From a virus, in the IMG/VR virus record IMGVR_UViG_3300017957_000065, positions 1 to 25,677 of that record: DNA of 25,677 nucleotides; one strand, given 5' to 3'. The notes below the pieces were generated by a model that worked only from the letters and a program-made list of their open reading frames with translations, did no database searches and was not told the origin of the DNA. How positions within the stretch are numbered: the stretch's first letter is position 1; each line of letters begins with the position of its first letter. A program made the position numbers and the translations under genes. Shown one piece after another: positions 1-7,714 of this stretch.

Positions 1-401
1 GAAGTGATCTCTTTATCTGCAGTTTCAATGTTTGCGTAACCATCACCAATATCAACCTCAATATCGAATGAGGCGATGTTGATCAGTTGCATATCAAAAG
101 AAACTTTTGATGGGTATTTCTCTTGAATGAACTGTGCCACATAACTCTGTGTACCATTGATACTAAAGTTAGAAACATCTTTGTAGTCTTCTATAAACTG
201 TTTCGCCTCCGACATAGAGTCGAAGGTTTTCTTTGCAAGTGGTTTGTTTCCAATCAAAGAACGGAAGTCGCCACCTGACTTAGATTGTAGATAGAAAGAT
301 GGTTTGAACTTTACTTTGCGGGAAAAACGTTTACCGTTCTCGTACCCTCTCCAAAGTATATTGTTACCAAACCTCTCTACTGATGTGTAGAAAGAACTCA
401 T
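1..401 (-). CDS. 43: DNA polymerase gp43, N-terminal fragment (family B)
   Basis: This is the first 133 codons of a T4 gp43-type replicative DNA polymerase; the rest lies beyond the left edge of the window. The protein begins MSSFYTSVERFGNNILWRGY, which parallels the T4 start (MKEFYISIETVGNNIVERY). Around residue 113 it has FDIEV, the Exo I motif of the 3'-5' proofreading exonuclease, with the metal-binding Asp and Glu. The polymerase domain is not visible here. The ATG at 401-399 overlaps the TGA of the upstream gene (ATGA), so translation is probably coupled. Gene 43 lying downstream of 46/47 on the same strand fits a compact T4-like replication module. The family call rests on the Exo I motif, the N-terminal similarity and the context. 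Confidence 0.9.
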   Translation of the reverse strand, partial: MSSFYTSVERFGNNILWRGYENGKRFSRKVKFKPSFYLQSKSGGDFRSLIGNKPLAKKTFDSMSEAKQFIEDYKDVSNFSINGTQSYVAQFIQEKYPSKVSFDMQLINIASFDIEVDIGDGYANIETADKEIT

Positions 402-679
402 TGTTTACCTTGTGTTGCTGTAATTGACTGCATCTTTAGTAGTATACCAGAAACAGCGTCCTCTGTCAAGAACCCTTTTACTGTGTCGTGGTCTTCTGTG
501 ATGCCAGGCAGAACAACTTGTTCCTTACCTTTGAACGCAGCGATCTCGTAGAGACCAGTCTTGTTTCCATAAGACATCTCGTTCTTGATGACACTCAGAG
601 AGTATTCACCGAAGTCGACAATCGACTGTATACCTTTAGGGAAGTTTGTTTGTCTGAAAACTAGATCTGAAAATCTCAT
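398..679 (-). CDS. Small conserved phage protein upstream of gp43
   Basis: A 93-residue soluble protein starting MRFSDLVFRQTNFP, with no signal peptide or membrane segment. It contains the stretch SYGNKTGLYEIAAF and then an LTEDAVSGILLKMQ helix. I recall similarly organised short proteins (MxFSDL start, YGxxxGLYE, then a xxDVxxxLxxIQ tail) from marine T4-like phages, but know no function. The start is well supported by an AAGGAG Shine-Dalgarno about 7 nt upstream. The stop overlaps the gp43 start by 4 nt (ATGA), so the protein is likely co-translated with the polymerase and may belong to the replication module by position only. Confidence 0.75.
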   Translation of the reverse strand: MRFSDLVFRQTNFPKGIQSIVDFGEYSLSVIKNEMSYGNKTGLYEIAAFKGKEQVVLPGITEDHDTVKGFLTEDAVSGILLKMQSITATQGKQ

Positions 680-691
680 GACATTTCTCCT

Positions 692-904
692 TTACATGGG
701 GAATGTCGGTATCCCCGCTGTGGTGTCGTTTGCAATACATATAGCTTGCATATTATTTGGTGGTATTCCATCTCGTCCACCAATTTGATTTACCAGTCGT
801 TCTCTTGCCATGAAACATTCTGTCATGGTGTTGAATACACCGTCACCTGTTGTCATGACGTTACCGTTCCAGTACACGACCAATATCAACACCCAATTTA
901 TCAT
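692..904 (-). CDS. Small protein with N-terminal hydrophobic segment
   Basis: A 70-residue protein. Residues 1-11 (MINWVLILVVY) are hydrophobic and could be a short signal-anchor. After them come FNTMTECFMARERLVNQIG and two further cysteines. The pattern of a short hydrophobic N-terminus followed by an xxMTECFxARExL block recurs, from memory, in small proteins of marine phages; its function is unknown to me. It sits 12 nt upstream of the next gene and 15 nt downstream of gp46 on the same strand, so it reads as an operon member rather than a chance frame. The paired cysteines could form a disulphide in the periplasm, which is inference. Confidence 0.6.
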   Translation of the reverse strand: MINWVLILVVYWNGNVMTTGDGVFNTMTECFMARERLVNQIGGRDGIPPNNMQAICIANDTTAGIPTFPM

Positions 905-919
905 AATATCACCTGTTTG

Positions 920-2632
920 TCAAGGACTAATCTCACTAAAGTTTTTGTTTTTCATAAATTTGATATGTGACGTAAACTTCTCAGCGAACTGGTCCCCACG
1001 GTGAGAAATAACAAAGATGTTATCGTCCGTGTTTAGATTGTGGAGTGTTTCGATCAGACTGTCAATACCAACGCCATCAAGTGCACCGTCAAGTGTTTCA
1101 TCCAGTAAGAGTAAGTTTGTACTGACACTATTCCGCAACTTTGCGACTGAACGCCACGCAAGCATAATAGATAGTGTAATACGAAGTTTCTCTCCCTCAG
1201 AGAATGAAGCATATGAGAAGGTGTCACGAAAACGAGACTTGATAACCTCGTTAAAATTTTCATCTAGTTGGAAGTCGACGAACAGATCGAACGCACCCAA
1301 ATATTTATTAATGAGTTTGTTCATTACTGGAATGTACTGTGCAATAATTCTTGCTTTGATACCACCGTCCTTCAATATAGTCGAAAGGACACCCAAGACA
1401 CTTTGATTGTCTAGTAGTTCTGCACGATCCTTTTGTAAAACCTTTAATTCTTTTTCAAAAGATTTTAATTTTGATGTATCAACTTCTTCGACCAATGCTT
1501 CTGCATTGTCTAGATCATTTTTGTAAGACACAAGTGCATTCTTCGCAATCTTGATCTCACCACGGTTCTCTTTGATTTCTAAATTTTTGTTTTGAATCTC
1601 TTTTTCTATCTCTGAGATTTCTGCAATACGAGATTGGTATCCTTCGATTCGTTTATCGATTTCAACCATACCGCTCTCAATTTGGACTTTCTTGTCTTCT
1701 TTTTCTTGGATAACTGTTTCTTTAAAGTCATGTTCGATCCCCTGTTTGCAGACAGGACAACTATCATTATCATGGTAGAAGTTCAAGTCTTTTACGAAAT
1801 TGCGCAGATTGTTACTCAAATCCCTACGAATGTCTGTAGCTTGCGCAAACTTGTTTTCAATACCTTCTTTGTCAGATATTGTTTCATACAGAGATGCAAT
1901 CTCTGTTTCGATTCCTTCAATAAAATTTTTACATGAGTCAATCTTATCCAAGTGAACCTGCATCTTCTCACGAATCTTTTCTACTTCAGTTTCACGGATC
2001 TTACGAATAGACTCATTGTGTTCCTGTGCGCTTTCAATTCGTTGATTGACCAAATCGCTCTTGTAGTCATTATCTGTCAAGTTTGCACGGTTCTCTGCAA
2101 TACGATCCTTCGCAAGAAGGTTCATAGTACTGAACACTTGGATATCAAGAAGATCTTCAATGATTTCACGACGAGTGGACGCAGGAAGTTCCATAAACGG
2201 AACATACGTTGCACTACCAAGCACAACGATCTGATTGAAAGATTTGTAATTGATACCAAGAATAGATGATTCAAGATACGCTTGATAGTCTTTGACTGCA
2301 GCATCTTGATCAACCATTTTACCGTCTTTGATGATCTCAAAGAGATTTGGTTTCATTCCACGTCTGACTGTGTATTCGTTTCCACCAACACTAAAGTCGA
2401 TCTCAACCATAAGGTCTTTCTTGTTGATGGAGTTCATCAACTGACCCTTATTGATCTTGCGGAAAGGTTTACCATACAACCCAAAAGTAATTGCGTCCAA
2501 TAGTGTAGATTTCCCTGCACCATTAGTACCGCTTATGAGTGTTGTTGGTTTCCTATCTAGATCAATTTTTGTGAATACGTTACCAGTCGAAAGTATGTTC
2601 TTATATCGAACTTGTCTAAAGTGTATTCTCAT
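920..2632 (-). CDS. 46: gp46 recombination endonuclease subunit (Rad50/SbcC-like ATPase)
   Basis: A 570-residue SMC-like ATPase, close to T4 gp46 in size (560). Walker A is GTNGAGKST at residues 35-43. Two long heptad-rich coiled-coil arms (about 170-280 and 310-400) flank a zinc hook CPVC with cysteines at 292 and 295. The signature region FSEGEKLR, the Walker B LLLLDETLDG and the switch histidine in VISHR are near the C-terminus. In T4, gp46 with gp47 resects double-strand ends to start recombination-dependent replication, and also helps degrade host DNA. The start ATG overlaps the gp47 stop (ATGA), as expected for a stoichiometric complex. All key catalytic motifs are present. Confidence 0.97.
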   Translation of the reverse strand: MRIHFRQVRYKNILSTGNVFTKIDLDRKPTTLISGTNGAGKSTLLDAITFGLYGKPFRKINKGQLMNSINKKDLMVEIDFSVGGNEYTVRRGMKPNLFEIIKDGKMVDQDAAVKDYQAYLESSILGINYKSFNQIVVLGSATYVPFMELPASTRREIIEDLLDIQVFSTMNLLAKDRIAENRANLTDNDYKSDLVNQRIESAQEHNESIRKIRETEVEKIREKMQVHLDKIDSCKNFIEGIETEIASLYETISDKEGIENKFAQATDIRRDLSNNLRNFVKDLNFYHDNDSCPVCKQGIEHDFKETVIQEKEDKKVQIESGMVEIDKRIEGYQSRIAEISEIEKEIQNKNLEIKENRGEIKIAKNALVSYKNDLDNAEALVEEVDTSKLKSFEKELKVLQKDRAELLDNQSVLGVLSTILKDGGIKARIIAQYIPVMNKLINKYLGAFDLFVDFQLDENFNEVIKSRFRDTFSYASFSEGEKLRITLSIMLAWRSVAKLRNSVSTNLLLLDETLDGALDGVGIDSLIETLHNLNTDDNIFVISHRGDQFAEKFTSHIKFMKNKNFSEISP

Positions 2633-3693
2633 CCAAGATTCAAAGCCTCAAAATATAATTCATTTACCAAAGATTTGATCTTTTGCTTATCGATGTTTGT
2701 ATCCAAACCATCGATGTATTGATGCAAAATCTCTTTTGTATCCTTTGTCTCATCTAAGATTTCTTCCGCACCTACGTTTTCGAGGTTCAAGGAATCGTCA
2801 ATAGATTTGATATCCACTGCACCACTCTCTCCAAGTTTGTTCATGAACAAGTCATAGAGATATGCATTGGTACGGTTCTTGACAATCACCTTGATATACG
2901 CATCTTCCAACATAGACACGTCGAGACCGTTAATGTCATCGACAGTCATGTCTTCATCGTCGTAATCAATCTTGTGGAATATTCTATACGGATTTTCTAC
3001 AAATGTCAAGTCTTTTGTTTCGGTATCAAAAGTATGGAACCCACGTTTACCACCATAGTCTGACCAAGTCATCTCATATGGCGCACCAAGGTATTCAATG
3101 TTTGAGTACTTTGATGGGTGATGGAAGTGTCCAGAAAAAACGTTTTCAAAAGATTTAAATACATCCATGTCGAGACCATGTGTACATACAGTACCTCGCA
3201 TCATCTCGAAACCCTTTACTTCAAGATGTCCTAATAGAACATCTGCATCTGTATTCTCAACTTTTGTTAGAATTGCATCACGATTATTTTTTGTGATCCA
3301 AGGCGTCATCAAAAACTTTGTTGAACCTTTCTGCAGTTCAACCGCTTCGTTTTCATATAGGGTGAAGTTGTCGTATTCACGCAACAACAGATCCATACTG
3401 TTGATGTCATTTGTGTTTGTATAATATACTGAGTGGTTACCCACCAGTGCATGGTATTCGATATTACGTTTAGCGAGTTCGTCAAAGAAGAACTCTTTAC
3501 CACGTTTCAGTGTGTTGTAGTTGATGAACTTTCGACGATCAAAAGTATCACCCAAGTCAAACACGGTATCAATTTTATTCTCATCCAAATATGGAAAGAA
3601 CACATTGGCAAAAAATCGTTCTTGATTGTCTAGGAATACCTGACTATCTCCACGAACACCGATGTGCATATCTGTTATAATCGCAATCTTCAA
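2629..3693 (-). CDS. 47: gp47 recombination endonuclease subunit (Mre11/SbcD-like)
   Basis: A 354-residue calcineurin-like phosphoesterase. The metal-binding motifs appear in order: ITDMHIG (Asp8, His10), DLGDTFDRR near residue 47, GNHSVYY near residue 103, and the later GHFHHPS pair of histidines. Size and motif order match T4 gp47 (339 aa), the nuclease partner of gp46. The initiation codon appears to be TTG at 3693-3691, overlapping the upstream TGA by one base step (TTGA), because no in-frame ATG precedes the conserved strand KIAIITDMH. It is co-transcribed with gene 46 with a 4-nt overlap. Confidence 0.96.
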   Translation of the reverse strand: MKIAIITDMHIGVRGDSQVFLDNQERFFANVFFPYLDENKIDTVFDLGDTFDRRKFINYNTLKRGKEFFFDELAKRNIEYHALVGNHSVYYTNTNDINSMDLLLREYDNFTLYENEAVELQKGSTKFLMTPWITKNNRDAILTKVENTDADVLLGHLEVKGFEMMRGTVCTHGLDMDVFKSFENVFSGHFHHPSKYSNIEYLGAPYEMTWSDYGGKRGFHTFDTETKDLTFVENPYRIFHKIDYDDEDMTVDDINGLDVSMLEDAYIKVIVKNRTNAYLYDLFMNKLGESGAVDIKSIDDSLNLENVGAEEILDETKDTKEILHQYIDGLDTNIDKQKIKSLVNELYFEALNLG

Positions 3694-4097
3694 AGTTTAC
3701 CCTCTTCTCTCATTTGCGCTCTAATCTTCGTCGCTGAAATATCATGGATATCTTTGCCTAGATCGTGTTCAGTAAAAGTATAACCTACTCCACGACCATA
3801 ACTGATGTCTACGATATTTGGTACACGCATTATAACATACTCTTCTTCATATGTAAAGCCCTCTTTTTCAAGAGCGCCTTTGATGTTACTTTCTACAGTG
3901 TTCCAAGTAAAAGGGTTGTCGTTCTGTTCTACAGTTCGTCCTGCACCTGCGTCTCCATCAAAATTGAAGACATCACGACACATGATCACAACTTGACCAG
4001 TCTCTGCGAGTGCACGTTTGAATAGTTCTGTGTGACCATCGTGCCAAGGTTGCCAACGACCCAACATCTGAGTCGTTGGTTTCTTCCAATCAAACAT
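3690..4097 (-). CDS. Nucleotidyltransferase (NMN adenylyltransferase-like, HxGH family)
   Basis: A 135-residue Rossmann-type nucleotidylyltransferase. The N-terminal MLGRWQPWHDGHTELFKRAL has the G-R/F-x-P-x-H-x-G-H signature (here WHDGH), and the C-terminal ISATKIRAQMREEGKL has the ISxTxxR nucleotide-binding motif. These are the two hallmarks of the NadM/NadR/cytidylyltransferase superfamily, which transfers AMP or CMP onto a phosphate such as nicotinamide mononucleotide. The substrate cannot be read from the sequence. It lies directly downstream of the P-loop kinase gene at 4102-4536, with a 4-nt gap, and overlaps gp47. NAD salvage during infection is one reading; nucleotide-sugar or polar-head activation is another. 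Confidence 0.8.
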   Translation of the reverse strand: MFDWKKPTTQMLGRWQPWHDGHTELFKRALAETGQVVIMCRDVFNFDGDAGAGRTVEQNDNPFTWNTVESNIKGALEKEGFTYEEEYVIMRVPNIVDISYGRGVGYTFTEHDLGKDIHDISATKIRAQMREEGKL

Positions 4098-4101
4098 ATC
4101 T

Positions 4102-4536
4102 TTACCTTGTGTAATCCAAATCCAGATATTTCTCTAATACCTTTGCTAGTTGTTGATGAGTATCGTTGAACCATTTAGAGACATGATAATCATATTCATC
4201 TATAGATGGTTCCTCAAACATTTTATTTGTGTCCTCAAAACGACCCTCTTGAATTGTGTCCATCCAGACTGCGAAGTCAGCACGGAAGTTTTGTCTCGCT
4301 TCATATGTCGGACAAATGAAATCCGCAACTGCAACTTTACCTGCCTTGACAACACCGTCTGCAAGATATCTCATACGTGCTGCTTGACGCATACGTCCCT
4401 CTGGTGAAAAGTCCCAGTCGTTGTATTCTTCACGAACACGATCCGCATTTAAATGGACACCGCCGACGAGTTTCGCCAGCGGTTCTGCAAGAGTAGATTT
4501 GCCTGCACCTGGCAGACCAAAGATTAAGATCTTCAC
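4102..4536 (-). CDS. Adenylylsulfate-kinase-like P-loop kinase
   Basis: A 144-residue P-loop kinase starting MKILIFGLPGAGKSTLAEPL (Walker A at residues 8-15). It then has HLNADRVREEYNDWDFSPEGRMRQAARM and VAVADFICPTYEARQNFRADF, which resemble the APS-kinase (CysC) blocks around the substrate-binding DxxR/N and FISPxxxxR motifs. True CysC is nearer 200 residues, so this is a short, divergent relative that may phosphorylate another substrate. The stop is 4 nt before the nucleotidyltransferase, and the start overlaps the upstream gene by 4 nt. The kinase-transferase pairing is reminiscent of bifunctional NadR-like enzymes, but this kinase shows APS-kinase rather than ribosylnicotinamide-kinase features. 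Confidence 0.8.
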   Translation of the reverse strand: MKILIFGLPGAGKSTLAEPLAKLVGGVHLNADRVREEYNDWDFSPEGRMRQAARMRYLADGVVKAGKVAVADFICPTYEARQNFRADFAVWMDTIQEGRFEDTNKMFEEPSIDEYDYHVSKWFNDTHQQLAKVLEKYLDLDYTR

Positions 4537-5144
4537 GCTGCGGTTTCCTCTTCGCCTTTCAAGTCGTGTCCATGTTCATCACAAGGGATAATTTGTGGAC
4601 TACACTGCATTTCAAACATGTTATCGACAAACTCCCAACCAAGTTCTTCAACACCTTCTTGGTAGTCTTCTTCCCATGCTTCTTCTGCTTCTGCGATCCA
4701 GATTTCCTGTTGTTCATCATCAATATCTGTCTGGTATGATGTAACTGACCAGTCTTCCCAACAACCATCATCACAATATAACATTTCCATATTATAATCT
4801 TCAGTGATATCAACAAAATCATCCGATTCGTTCGGCAACACCTGAGACATAATCATTTCAAGTAGAGTTGTGTCAGGATCTAAGACTTCTTCATCGTTTT
4901 CGATAATGGTGTGTCCATAATCCATCGCCCAGTTCAGAATTGCATCTTCACCTTCATACCCCTCTCCTTTGAGATATTCCAAGGCTTCTTCATCAGTCTC
5001 TGGAACAGATACCAAAAAAGATCCCCAACGCCATCCTAGTTCTTTACGCAAAAAGACTAGATTTCCATCTTCATCGTGACGTTTAAAAATATCAAATTCT
5101 ACTACAGATTTTTTATAAGTGGGTTCGATACGATAATATTTCAT
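4533..5144 (-). CDS. Acidic conserved phage protein, function unknown
   Basis: A 203-residue, strongly acidic protein (many Glu/Asp, e.g. EAEEAWEEDYQEGVEELGWEF). It has a Trp-rich middle (CDDGCWEDWSVTSY) and cysteines near the C-terminus (MQCSPQIIPCDEHGHD) that could bind a metal, although no standard zinc ribbon is complete. There is no membrane segment or signal. I do not recognise the family. It overlaps the downstream kinase start by 4 nt (ATGA) and follows gene 55 after 9 nt, so it is transcribed with the late sigma factor and the metabolic pair. Its acidity could indicate a DNA-mimic or a protein-binding role, which is speculation. Confidence 0.8.
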   Translation of the reverse strand: MKYYRIEPTYKKSVVEFDIFKRHDEDGNLVFLRKELGWRWGSFLVSVPETDEEALEYLKGEGYEGEDAILNWAMDYGHTIIENDEEVLDPDTTLLEMIMSQVLPNESDDFVDITEDYNMEMLYCDDGCWEDWSVTSYQTDIDDEQQEIWIAEAEEAWEEDYQEGVEELGWEFVDNMFEMQCSPQIIPCDEHGHDLKGEEETAA

Positions 5145-5153
5145 TTTAGTTCC

Positions 5154-5639
5154 TCATTTCTTTTTAGCGAGTTTACCTTCAAACTCATCGATAAAGTCGT
5201 TTATATAATCTGGTGGTTCTGACATTGTAATAAGTCCTTCACTACCATCCACGACTTGCATATCCGACATCATTTTCTGTGATGATTTAAATCGAATGTA
5301 AAGTTGTTTCTTTTCTTTTTGGATCCGTCTTAGAAATGCATACCAAATGATCTGTGTAAAGTAAGCAAATGGATTCTTAGATTTTTCTGGATCAAAATTG
5401 TGAATATATTGTAGACAGTTTTCAATACCATCTGAAATCATATCTTCTTTATAGGAGTAACCAGAAAAGTTTGGTTTTGTTGCAAGACGGTTAGCGATCA
5501 TAAAGATACACTCACCGATATAGTCTGGGACTCTGGGGATCTCTTCCCCCGAATCTTCTGCCTCTTTACACGCCTCTTTATATTGAATAAGTGATTCCAG
5601 AAGGTCTTTGTTGTTGACGTAATTTCTCTTCTTAGACAA
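5154..5639 (-). CDS. 55: gp55 sigma factor for late transcription
   Basis: A 161-residue T4 gp55-like sigma factor that directs host RNA polymerase to late promoters (TATAAATA). Diagnostic is the region-2-like stretch YKEDMISDGIENCLQYIHNFDPEKSKNPFAYFTQIIWYAFLRRIQKEKKQ (about residues 64-114), which binds the beta' coiled coil and recognises the -10 box. The initiation codon is TTG at 5639-5637, because a strong AGGAGG lies 6-8 nt upstream and no in-frame ATG is available. A consensus minus-strand promoter is centred 50 nt upstream. Finding gp55 together with three exact TATAAATA boxes in this window makes a consistent late-transcription circuit. Confidence 0.93.
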   Translation of the reverse strand: MSKKRNYVNNKDLLESLIQYKEACKEAEDSGEEIPRVPDYIGECIFMIANRLATKPNFSGYSYKEDMISDGIENCLQYIHNFDPEKSKNPFAYFTQIIWYAFLRRIQKEKKQLYIRFKSSQKMMSDMQVVDGSEGLITMSEPPDYINDFIDEFEGKLAKKK

Positions 5640-5674
5640 ACGAGTCCTCCTTCTGTTGTGTTGAAATCCTTGAC

Positions 5675-5703
5675 AGTATACTACATCATGTAAACATTGT
5701 CAA
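5675..5703 (-). promoter_or_regulatory. Sigma70-type promoter for gene 55 operon
   Basis: On the minus strand a perfect -35 TTGACA (5703-5698) is followed after exactly 17 nt by TATACT (5680-5675). It lies 36 nt before the TTG start of gene 55, with the AGGAGG ribosome site between. It is back to back with the plus-strand promoter at 5729-5757. Confidence 0.8.
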
Positions 5704-5728
5704 GTAAAAAATTTTTTGAAAAAAGTGC

Positions 5729-5757
5729 TTGACTTTTGTGTTGACAACCGTTATAAT
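5729..5757 (+). promoter_or_regulatory. Sigma70-type promoter pointing into the antisense of uvsW
   Basis: TTGACT (5729-5734), 17 nt, then a perfect TATAAT (5752-5757), preceded by an A/T tract (5704-5724) like the other early promoters in this window. No plausible plus-strand reading frame follows: the first ATG frames give only 9-13 codons. Transcription from here would run antisense to uvsW. It could make a non-coding RNA or be a relic of a lost early gene. Confidence 0.65.
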
Positions 5758-5780
5758 CGAGCCATCGCTTTTAGAAACAC

Positions 5781-5794
5781 TTTAAGGCCTTAAA
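5781..5794. repeat. Perfect 14-bp palindrome at the end of uvsW
   Basis: TTTAAGGCCTTAAA is a perfect palindrome that includes the uvsW stop codon. It has no loop and no U-run, so it does not look like an intrinsic terminator. A protein-binding site or chance are the remaining options. Confidence 0.4.
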
Positions 5795-7277
5795 TTTCAA
5801 CTGTGTAAATCTTGAATGGAAATTCTTGATCTGAGTAGATCTCTATGCGTTTTCTGAAGTGGTTCATCGTGTAGTTCGTAAACGAACCAGATGACAAATC
5901 ATCTGCAATATCATATAGGGTAGCTTTGTCTGCATCGTTTCCTTTTCTGAGGGAACGACCAATCGACTGTAGAACTTTGATCTCAGACTTTGAACCAGAC
6001 GCAAAAATCACATTGTCCAGTTTCCGTAAGTTCACCCCAGTAGAAAAAACACCATATGATGCGAGGATGTCATGTTTCTTTTCTGGATCATTCTCAATCA
6101 AATGACGAATGCGTTCACGTTCATCTCCTTTTGTCGCACCATAAATGAAATGCAAGACTCTGTCTTCTTTGCGAAGCAAAGGCTCTAGGATCTTACCATG
6201 TTTCTCAACCAGATCAAACAAAACAAGATTGTTCTGTCCTTCTAACGACCAGAGTAGATTGCGGATAAACATGTTCCGTCTTTGTGAATTAATAAGAAAC
6301 TCTCGTTCAGCAGGATACTTTTTTGTAGAATCCAATTTTTTAATCGCACTTTTAAAGTCCTTTTTAACTTGATCTCCATATGTAAGTACAATTGCTTTTA
6401 CATTAAAATCTGCAACTGTACCAGAGTCGATAAGATTTTTTGTGGTGACTGCACGTTTGACAGGCCCAAAACAACCTTCCAGTACCATACGATGTGTTTT
6501 TGATTCAGATGATTTTAGTGTTCCAGTAAATCCATGTCTAAATTTACAGTCTATTAATTTTTCCATAATTGTGGTAAGCGACTTTGCTTGGAATAGATGT
6601 GCTTCATCTCCAAGTACAACATTGAATTGATCAAACCATTCTTTTGGCATCTTTGTGAGAGACTGCCATGTCGAGATGACGATAGGATCGTCTGAGTGTT
6701 TATCTACACCCCCCTGAATCTTATATATTGGATCCTTGCATCCGTAGTCGACAAAGTCTCCAGCCATCTGGTGAACCAAGCCGATTGTTGGAACAATGAT
6801 AAGTGTACGATGTCCATATGTTCTCCAATAGTGTTGTTGAAGTAGATATATGATAAGAGACTTACCAGACGATGTTGGTGATACACTAAGTGTTCTATTA
6901 TTCGCAATCGCATTAATAATATATTCACACTGATAATCACGTGGTTCGAACTTACATCCAATCTCTTGTGCAAGTTCTACTGGATAGTTCTCATCACATA
7001 TATCTATGTCATACGCATCTGTTTCAATTTCCAGTTCGTACTCACGTACATCACAAAACTCTTTTAGTTTTTCGAGAAGACCAACATATAGTTTGGGACG
7101 CATAGGCGAATAGATACGAATAATACCGTCCCACATCTTTGTCTTGACTTTTGGGTGATACTGCCAACCTTCTGGACGGAATGAGAAGAAGTCACTGATC
7201 TCTTGGCGCACTGATGGGTCTGCGGTCACCCGCATATGCACATGATCAAGAAATTCAACAGTAACTGTGTCGGTCAT
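5790..7277 (-). CDS. uvsW: UvsW DNA/RNA-DNA helicase
   Basis: A 495-residue superfamily 2 helicase, matching T4 UvsW (about 500 aa). Motifs in order: the Q-like PRDYQ near residue 112, Walker A SPTSSGKS (133-140), DEAH at 224-227, FTGT (motif III) near 255, and the C-terminal RecA domain ending in the motif VI block QSIGRSLRKG near 440. The N-terminal about 100 residues fit the small substrate-specificity domain of UvsW. The enzyme unwinds R-loops and branch-migrates recombination intermediates. In T4 it shuts off origin-dependent initiation in favour of recombination-dependent replication. It is 2 nt downstream of uvsY in the same operon, an informative functional pairing. Confidence 0.95.
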   Translation of the reverse strand: MTDTVTVEFLDHVHMRVTADPSVRQEISDFFSFRPEGWQYHPKVKTKMWDGIIRIYSPMRPKLYVGLLEKLKEFCDVREYELEIETDAYDIDICDENYPVELAQEIGCKFEPRDYQCEYIINAIANNRTLSVSPTSSGKSLIIYLLQQHYWRTYGHRTLIIVPTIGLVHQMAGDFVDYGCKDPIYKIQGGVDKHSDDPIVISTWQSLTKMPKEWFDQFNVVLGDEAHLFQAKSLTTIMEKLIDCKFRHGFTGTLKSSESKTHRMVLEGCFGPVKRAVTTKNLIDSGTVADFNVKAIVLTYGDQVKKDFKSAIKKLDSTKKYPAEREFLINSQRRNMFIRNLLWSLEGQNNLVLFDLVEKHGKILEPLLRKEDRVLHFIYGATKGDERERIRHLIENDPEKKHDILASYGVFSTGVNLRKLDNVIFASGSKSEIKVLQSIGRSLRKGNDADKATLYDIADDLSSGSFTNYTMNHFRKRIEIYSDQEFPFKIYTVEI

Positions 7278-7279
7278 AA

Positions 7280-7714
7280 TTAATAGTCACCTGACTGGAA
7301 CTTCATTACATCAATCATTGACTTGATGACGAAGTTACGAGAATGGATTGTTTTGATGATGTCTTCCAAATAGTTTGCACGTTCTGTGTGGTAATCTATC
7401 TTAAGACTAAGTTTGATAATATCTTTATCGCTTACAATATATTTATCTAAATCGTTTCGAAGAACTTTTAACTGGAATGGTTTCCAACCACGTTCTCGCA
7501 GATCTTCTTCCGCCATGGAACCACCGTAGTATTCCATCTTATCTCGTTTCAATTCTGCGAGATCTGCTTTCAGTTTCTTGACACGCAACGCTTCTTCGTA
7601 GTACATAGAATAGTACTTACTGTGGAGTGTTGGGATCCGTTTACTTTCACCAATCAGATTGGTCTCATCTATGGGCGCATCTTTAGCCCACATCTCATTA
7701 ATATCGTCGTTCAT
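7280..7714 (-). CDS. uvsY: UvsY recombination mediator
   Basis: A 144-residue protein close to T4 UvsY (137 aa). The landmarks align: TLHSKYYSMYYEEALRVKKLKADL, then LKRDKMEYYGG, VSDKDIIKLSLKIDYH, and the C-terminal IKTIHSRNFVIKSMIDVMKFQSGDY (T4 has AIKSRGFAIKHIQDMRAFEAG). UvsY loads the UvsX recombinase onto gp32-coated single strands. UvsX is not in this window. The start overlaps the stop of the 2OG oxygenase gene by 4 nt, and uvsW follows immediately. Confidence 0.93.
   Translation of the reverse strand: MNDDINEMWAKDAPIDETNLIGESKRIPTLHSKYYSMYYEEALRVKKLKADLAELKRDKMEYYGGSMAEEDLRERGWKPFQLKVLRNDLDKYIVSDKDIIKLSLKIDYHTERANYLEDIIKTIHSRNFVIKSMIDVMKFQSGDY

Noticed and set aside
1017-2269. Open frames on the plus strand opposite gp46 (up to 129 codons)
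   Set aside because: They are antisense frames of a gene with complete Rad50-like motifs; composition is low-complexity Ser/Phe-rich, and no ribosome sites or promoters precede them.
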